Notes under the pieces: generated by a model | Seen by the model: the letters and a program-made list of their open reading frames with translations, nothing else | Databases searched by the model: none | What the model was told of the DNA's origin: nothing | Part shown: piece after piece, positions 6,486-9,118 of the stretch | Layout of the letters: each line of letters opens with the position of its first letter | Position numbering within the stretch: the stretch's first letter is position 1 | Assembly: GCA_021778875.1 (NCBI GenBank) | Contig: JAJYBT010000049.1 | Location: 1 to 9,118, forward strand | DNA: 9,118 bases | Reading direction: 5' to 3' | Origin: Acidobacteriota bacterium | GTDB taxonomy: Bacteria; Acidobacteriota; Terriglobia; Terriglobales; Acidobacteriaceae | Program-made: the position numbers and the translations under genes

Positions 6486-8102
6486 ATGACTGTTGCCCTC
6501 GATCTTCCCGGCGTTCAAGTTCTTGCTCCGGTGAGCGAACGCTTTGCTGAAATCCTCACGCCGGAGGCGCTTTCCTTTGTCGTCGATCTGCAACGCAACT
6601 TCAATGAGCGCCGTAAGGCCCTGCTCATTGCGCGTCAGGAGCGGCAGAAACGGATCGATGCAGGCGAGAAGCCCGCGTTCCTCGAGGAGACAAGGTCTAT
6701 CCGCGAGGCCGCGTGGACTGTTGCGCCGCTGCCTGCCGATATCCTCGACCGCCGGGTGGAGATTACGGGGCCTGTTGACCGCAAGATGATCATCAACGCG
6801 CTCAACTCCGGCGCGAAGGTCTTCATGGCCGATTTTGAGGACTCGAGCACGCCGACGTGGAACAACCTGCTCGACGGCCACATCAATCTGCGTGATGCCA
6901 TCCGCCGCACCATCACCTACTCCGATCCGGCCACAGGTAAGCAGTACAAGCTAAATGACAGGCCCGCCGTGCTCTTCATCCGTCCGCGCGGCTGGCATCT
7001 GGAGGAGCGGCACATCCTTGTCGATGGTGAGCCGATGTCGGGCTCCATTTTCGATTTCGGCCTTTACTTCTTTCACAATGCCGGGGAACTAGTGGCGCGC
7101 GGCAGCGGCCCTTACTACTACTTGCCGAAAATGGAGAGCCATCTTGAGGCGCGGCTGTGGAATGACATTTTTATCCGCGCACAGGAAAAGATTGGTTTGC
7201 CGCAAGGCACCATCAAGGGCACGGTGCTCATCGAAACCATTCTGGCCAGCTTCGAGATGGACGAGATTCTCTACGAACTGCGCGATCACTCAGCAGGGTT
7301 GAACTGCGGCCGATGGGATTACATTTTCAGCTTCATCAAGAAATTCGCGAACGATCCGCATGCCGTGTTGCCCGACCGCGCGCAGGTCACCATGACGACG
7401 CACTTCATGCGCAGCTATTCCAAGCTGGCCATCAAGACATGCCACAAGCGCAATGTGCATGCGATGGGCGGCATGTCCGCCTTCATCCCCATCAAGTCCG
7501 ACCCGGTGGCCAATGAGAACGCCATTGCGCAGGTGCGCGCCGACAAAGAGCGCGAAGCCGGTGACGGCCACGACGGCACCTGGGTTGCGCATCCCGGCCT
7601 GGTGCCCGTTGCGTTGGAAATATTCGATCGCCTGATGCCCCAACCCAACCAGATTGCAAAGCAGTTGCCCGACTACAATCCCACCGCCGAAGATCTGCTC
7701 CAGGTTCCAGCAGGTGAGATCACGGAAACCGGGCTCAAGCAGAATGTAGCCATTGGCCTGGGGTATCTGGAGGCATGGCTGCGCGGCATCGGCTGCGTAC
7801 CGCTCTTCAATCTGATGGAGGACGCCGCCACCGCCGAGATAAGCCGCGCACAGCTCTGGCAATGGGCGCACCACAAGGCAAAGCTCGCTGACGGCAGAGT
7901 CGTAGACCTTGCACTCGTTGAAGGCATGATTGCCGGCGAACTTAACCGGCAAAAGACAGCCGTGGATGCCGCTCGCTATGCCGCGTATGAGAAAGCGGCG
8001 GAGCTCATGCGCGAGCTGGTTCGCGCGCCAAAGTTCATTGAGTTCCTGACGCTGCCTGCCTATCAACGCGTTTTGCAGGACGAGAAATTTGCCGTGGCAT
8101 GA
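6486..8102 (+). CDS. aceB: Malate synthase A
   Basis: Condenses glyoxylate with acetyl-CoA to give malate and CoA in the cytoplasm. The product of 538 residues matches the A isoform (533 in E. coli) and not the G form of about 720. The chain is colinear with Ace[15 protein letters not shown] near 113-126, [11 protein letters not shown] at 166-176 with R168 the expected catalytic arginine, [18 protein letters not shown] at 245-262, [10 protein letters not shown] at 273-282, and [13 protein letters not shown] at 442-454. E250 and D278 are the probable magnesium ligands; their spacing of 28 equals that of E427 and D455 in malate synthase G. D446 is the probable catalytic base. No key residue is missing. 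It is the last gene of the operon. No aceA (isocitrate lyase) is next to it, so here it probably serves glyoxylate made by GlcDEF, although it could also serve the glyoxylate shunt. Confidence 0.97.
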   Translation: MTVALDLPGVQVLAPVSERFAEILTPEALSFVVDLQRNFNERRKALLIARQERQKRIDAGEKPAFLEETRSIREAAWTVAPLPADILDRRVEITGPVDRKMIINALNSGAKVFMADFEDSSTPTWNNLLDGHINLRDAIRRTITYSDPATGKQYKLNDRPAVLFIRPRGWHLEERHILVDGEPMSGSIFDFGLYFFHNAGELVARGSGPYYYLPKMESHLEARLWNDIFIRAQEKIGLPQGTIKGTVLIETILASFEMDEILYELRDHSAGLNCGRWDYIFSFIKKFANDPHAVLPDRAQVTMTTHFMRSYSKLAIKTCHKRNVHAMGGMSAFIPIKSDPVANENAIAQVRADKEREAGDGHDGTWVAHPGLVPVALEIFDRLMPQPNQIAKQLPDYNPTAEDLLQVPAGEITETGLKQNVAIGLGYLEAWLRGIGCVPLFNLMEDAATAEISRAQLWQWAHHKAKLADGRVVDLALVEGMIAGELNRQKTAVDAARYAAYEKAAELMRELVRAPKFIEFLTLPAYQRVLQDEKFAVA

Positions 8103-8163
8103 ATCGGCGCTCCACATGACTTATGCTTGCGACATCGCGCACGACCGCTCTTACCGCTGCTTC

Positions 8164-8192
8164 TTGCGCCCCTTCTCCAGTCTGGATATCTT
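8164..8192 (+). promoter_or_regulatory. Candidate sigma-70-type promoter for the kinase-like gene
   Basis: TTGCGC at 8164-8169 and TATCTT at 8187-8192 are separated by 17 bp and match 3 and 4 of 6 consensus bases. They would start transcription near 8199, giving a leader of about 30 nt. This lies in the 126-bp gap between aceB and the next gene. I see no convincing hairpin terminator for the glc operon in that gap, so read-through is possible. Weak evidence. Confidence 0.3.
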
Positions 8193-8228
8193 TGTGAAGC
8201 AGCTTAAGCGATTTCCGGAAAGACACCC

Positions 8229-9118
8229 ATGGACGTTCTACAACAACTCTTCGAGCATCATTTTCATGTGCAGGCCGAACGCGTTCAGGCTCTTCAAGGC
8301 CAGCTCGGCGGTTCTGGCCGTGCGATAGTCCGCCTGACCGGGGGACAATTCAGCGCAATTGGCATCGTGTATCCGGTGCGCGAGGAGAATGTTGCTTTCC
8401 TTGAGTTTTCCAGGCATTTCCGGCGGCACGGCCTGCCCGTTCCGGAGATCTATGCGGAGGATTTGAGCCAGGGCGCCTATCTTGAAGAAGACCTGGGCGA
8501 CACGACGCTCTTTGAGTATCTCGGCAAGCATCGGAGTGGTGAGGCCATCGCGCCTGCAGCAATCGATGCGTATCGCAAGGTGGTTGCGACGTTGCCGCGC
8601 TTTCAGGTGGTGGCGGGCCGCGATCTGAATTACAGGGTGTGCTATCCGCGTGCAAGTTTCGATCGCCAGTCCATAACGTGGGACCTGAACTATTTCAAAT
8701 ATTATTTTCTGCGGCTCGCCGGAGTGCCATTCAACGAGCAGGCGCTTGAGGATGATTTCGGCAGGCTCACCAGGTTTCTGTTGAGCGCCGACCATGACTA
8801 CTTTCTCTATCGCGACTTCCAATCACGCAACGTGATGCTGCGCGGCGGGCAGCCGTTTTTTCTGGATTACCAGGGCGGCCGCAAAGGGGCGCTGCAATAC
8901 GACATCGCTTCTCTGCTCTACGATGGCAAAGCCGATTTGCCGCCGGAGCTGCGCCAGCAGTTGCTTGACTACTATCTCGATTGCCTTGGCGATTACATCA
9001 AGGTGGATCGCGATGCGTTCATGGAGCACTATTACGCGTACGTCTATGTCCGCATCCTGCAGGCCCTCGGCGCCTATGGTTTCAGAGGCTTTTACGAGCG
9101 CAAAGCGCATTTTCTGCA
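8229..9118 (+). CDS. Aminoglycoside phosphotransferase (APH)-family kinase, probably a sugar kinase related to AmgK (3' end cut)
   Basis: The frame is open for 296 codons from the ATG at 8229 to the right edge. The protein-kinase-like fold is recognised from the catalytic loop YRDFQSRNVM at 194-203 (D196 catalytic base, N201 metal ligand) and the metal-binding LDYQGGRKG at 212-220 (D213). Flanking segments, ENVAFLEFSRHF, HGLPVPEIYAEDLSQG, EEDLGDTTLFEYL, QYDIASLLYDGKADLP and GAYGFRGFYERKAHF, belong to a subgroup I recall from bacterial genomes, often beside a nucleotidyltransferase and sometimes fused to a RapZ-like C-terminal domain; that recollection is not verified. AmgK, which phosphorylates the anomeric carbon of N-acetylmuramate or N-acetylglucosamine in wall recycling, is the nearest characterised relative by the D(F/Y)Q motif and gene partner. 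A GGAAAG ribosome site ends 6 nt before the start. Antibiotic resistance is unlikely. The exact substrate and C-terminal domain are unknown. Confidence 0.8.
   Translation, partial: MDVLQQLFEHHFHVQAERVQALQGQLGGSGRAIVRLTGGQFSAIGIVYPVREENVAFLEFSRHFRRHGLPVPEIYAEDLSQGAYLEEDLGDTTLFEYLGKHRSGEAIAPAAIDAYRKVVATLPRFQVVAGRDLNYRVCYPRASFDRQSITWDLNYFKYYFLRLAGVPFNEQALEDDFGRLTRFLLSADHDYFLYRDFQSRNVMLRGGQPFFLDYQGGRKGALQYDIASLLYDGKADLPPELRQQLLDYYLDCLGDYIKVDRDAFMEHYYAYVYVRILQALGAYGFRGFYERKAHFL

Noticed and set aside
7290..8117. Minus-strand 275-codon frame antisense to aceB
   Set aside because: It is the reverse of the conserved C-terminal half of malate synthase and shows no recognisable domain or ribosome site.
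8202..8209. GCTTAAGC palindrome upstream of the kinase-like gene
   Set aside because: Eight bases are too short to carry weight, and no second copy is nearby.
8103..8228. Rho-independent terminator after aceB
   Set aside because: I could not find a stable G+C-rich hairpin followed by a T run in this gap.
1..9118. CRISPR arrays, tRNAs, insertion sequences, phage or toxin-antitoxin genes
   Set aside because: No repeated spacer pattern, cloverleaf, transposase motif or terminal repeats were seen, and the space is fully taken by metabolic genes.

Overview
The window looks like bacterial chromosome of fairly high G+C (about 60% by eye), densely coded, with no mobile elements, tRNA, rRNA or CRISPR visible. 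Gene order, codon bias toward G/C third positions and the kinase-like gene at the right edge would fit a soil acidobacterium (Terriglobia-like), but that assignment is an impression and not proven by the sequence.

Layout: (1) positions 1-1332, minus strand, the first 444 codons of an LldP/GlcA-type lactate/glycolate permease that runs off the left edge. (2) 1333-1608, a 276-bp divergent intergenic region holding a 7-9-7 perfect inverted repeat and a 12-bp perfect palindrome, both plausible regulator sites. (3) 1609-8102, plus strand, five tightly packed genes: glcD, glcE, glcF, a 2-keto-4-pentenoate hydratase/fumarylacetoacetate-hydrolase-fold gene, and malate synthase A (aceB). The spacings are a 1-nt overlap, 5 nt, 5 nt and 14 nt, so this is almost certainly one operon. 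(4) 8103-8228, a short intergenic stretch with a candidate promoter. (5) 8229 to the right edge, a plus-strand sugar-kinase-like member of the aminoglycoside phosphotransferase family, cut by the window end.

How the genes work together: the permease would import glycolate (or lactate). GlcDEF, a flavin/flavin/iron-sulfur complex at the membrane, would oxidise glycolate to glyoxylate and pass electrons to the respiratory chain. AceB would condense glyoxylate with acetyl-CoA to give malate. This is the logic of the E. coli glc operon (glcDEFGBA), with three differences: malate synthase is the A form and not the G form, no glcG is present, and a hydratase-fold gene of unknown substrate sits between glcF and malate synthase. 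That extra gene is the least explained part of the window. The kinase gene appears to be a separate transcription unit unrelated to glycolate use. I see no wholly new system here; the unusual points are the embedded hydratase-like gene and the regulatory architecture of the divergent region.
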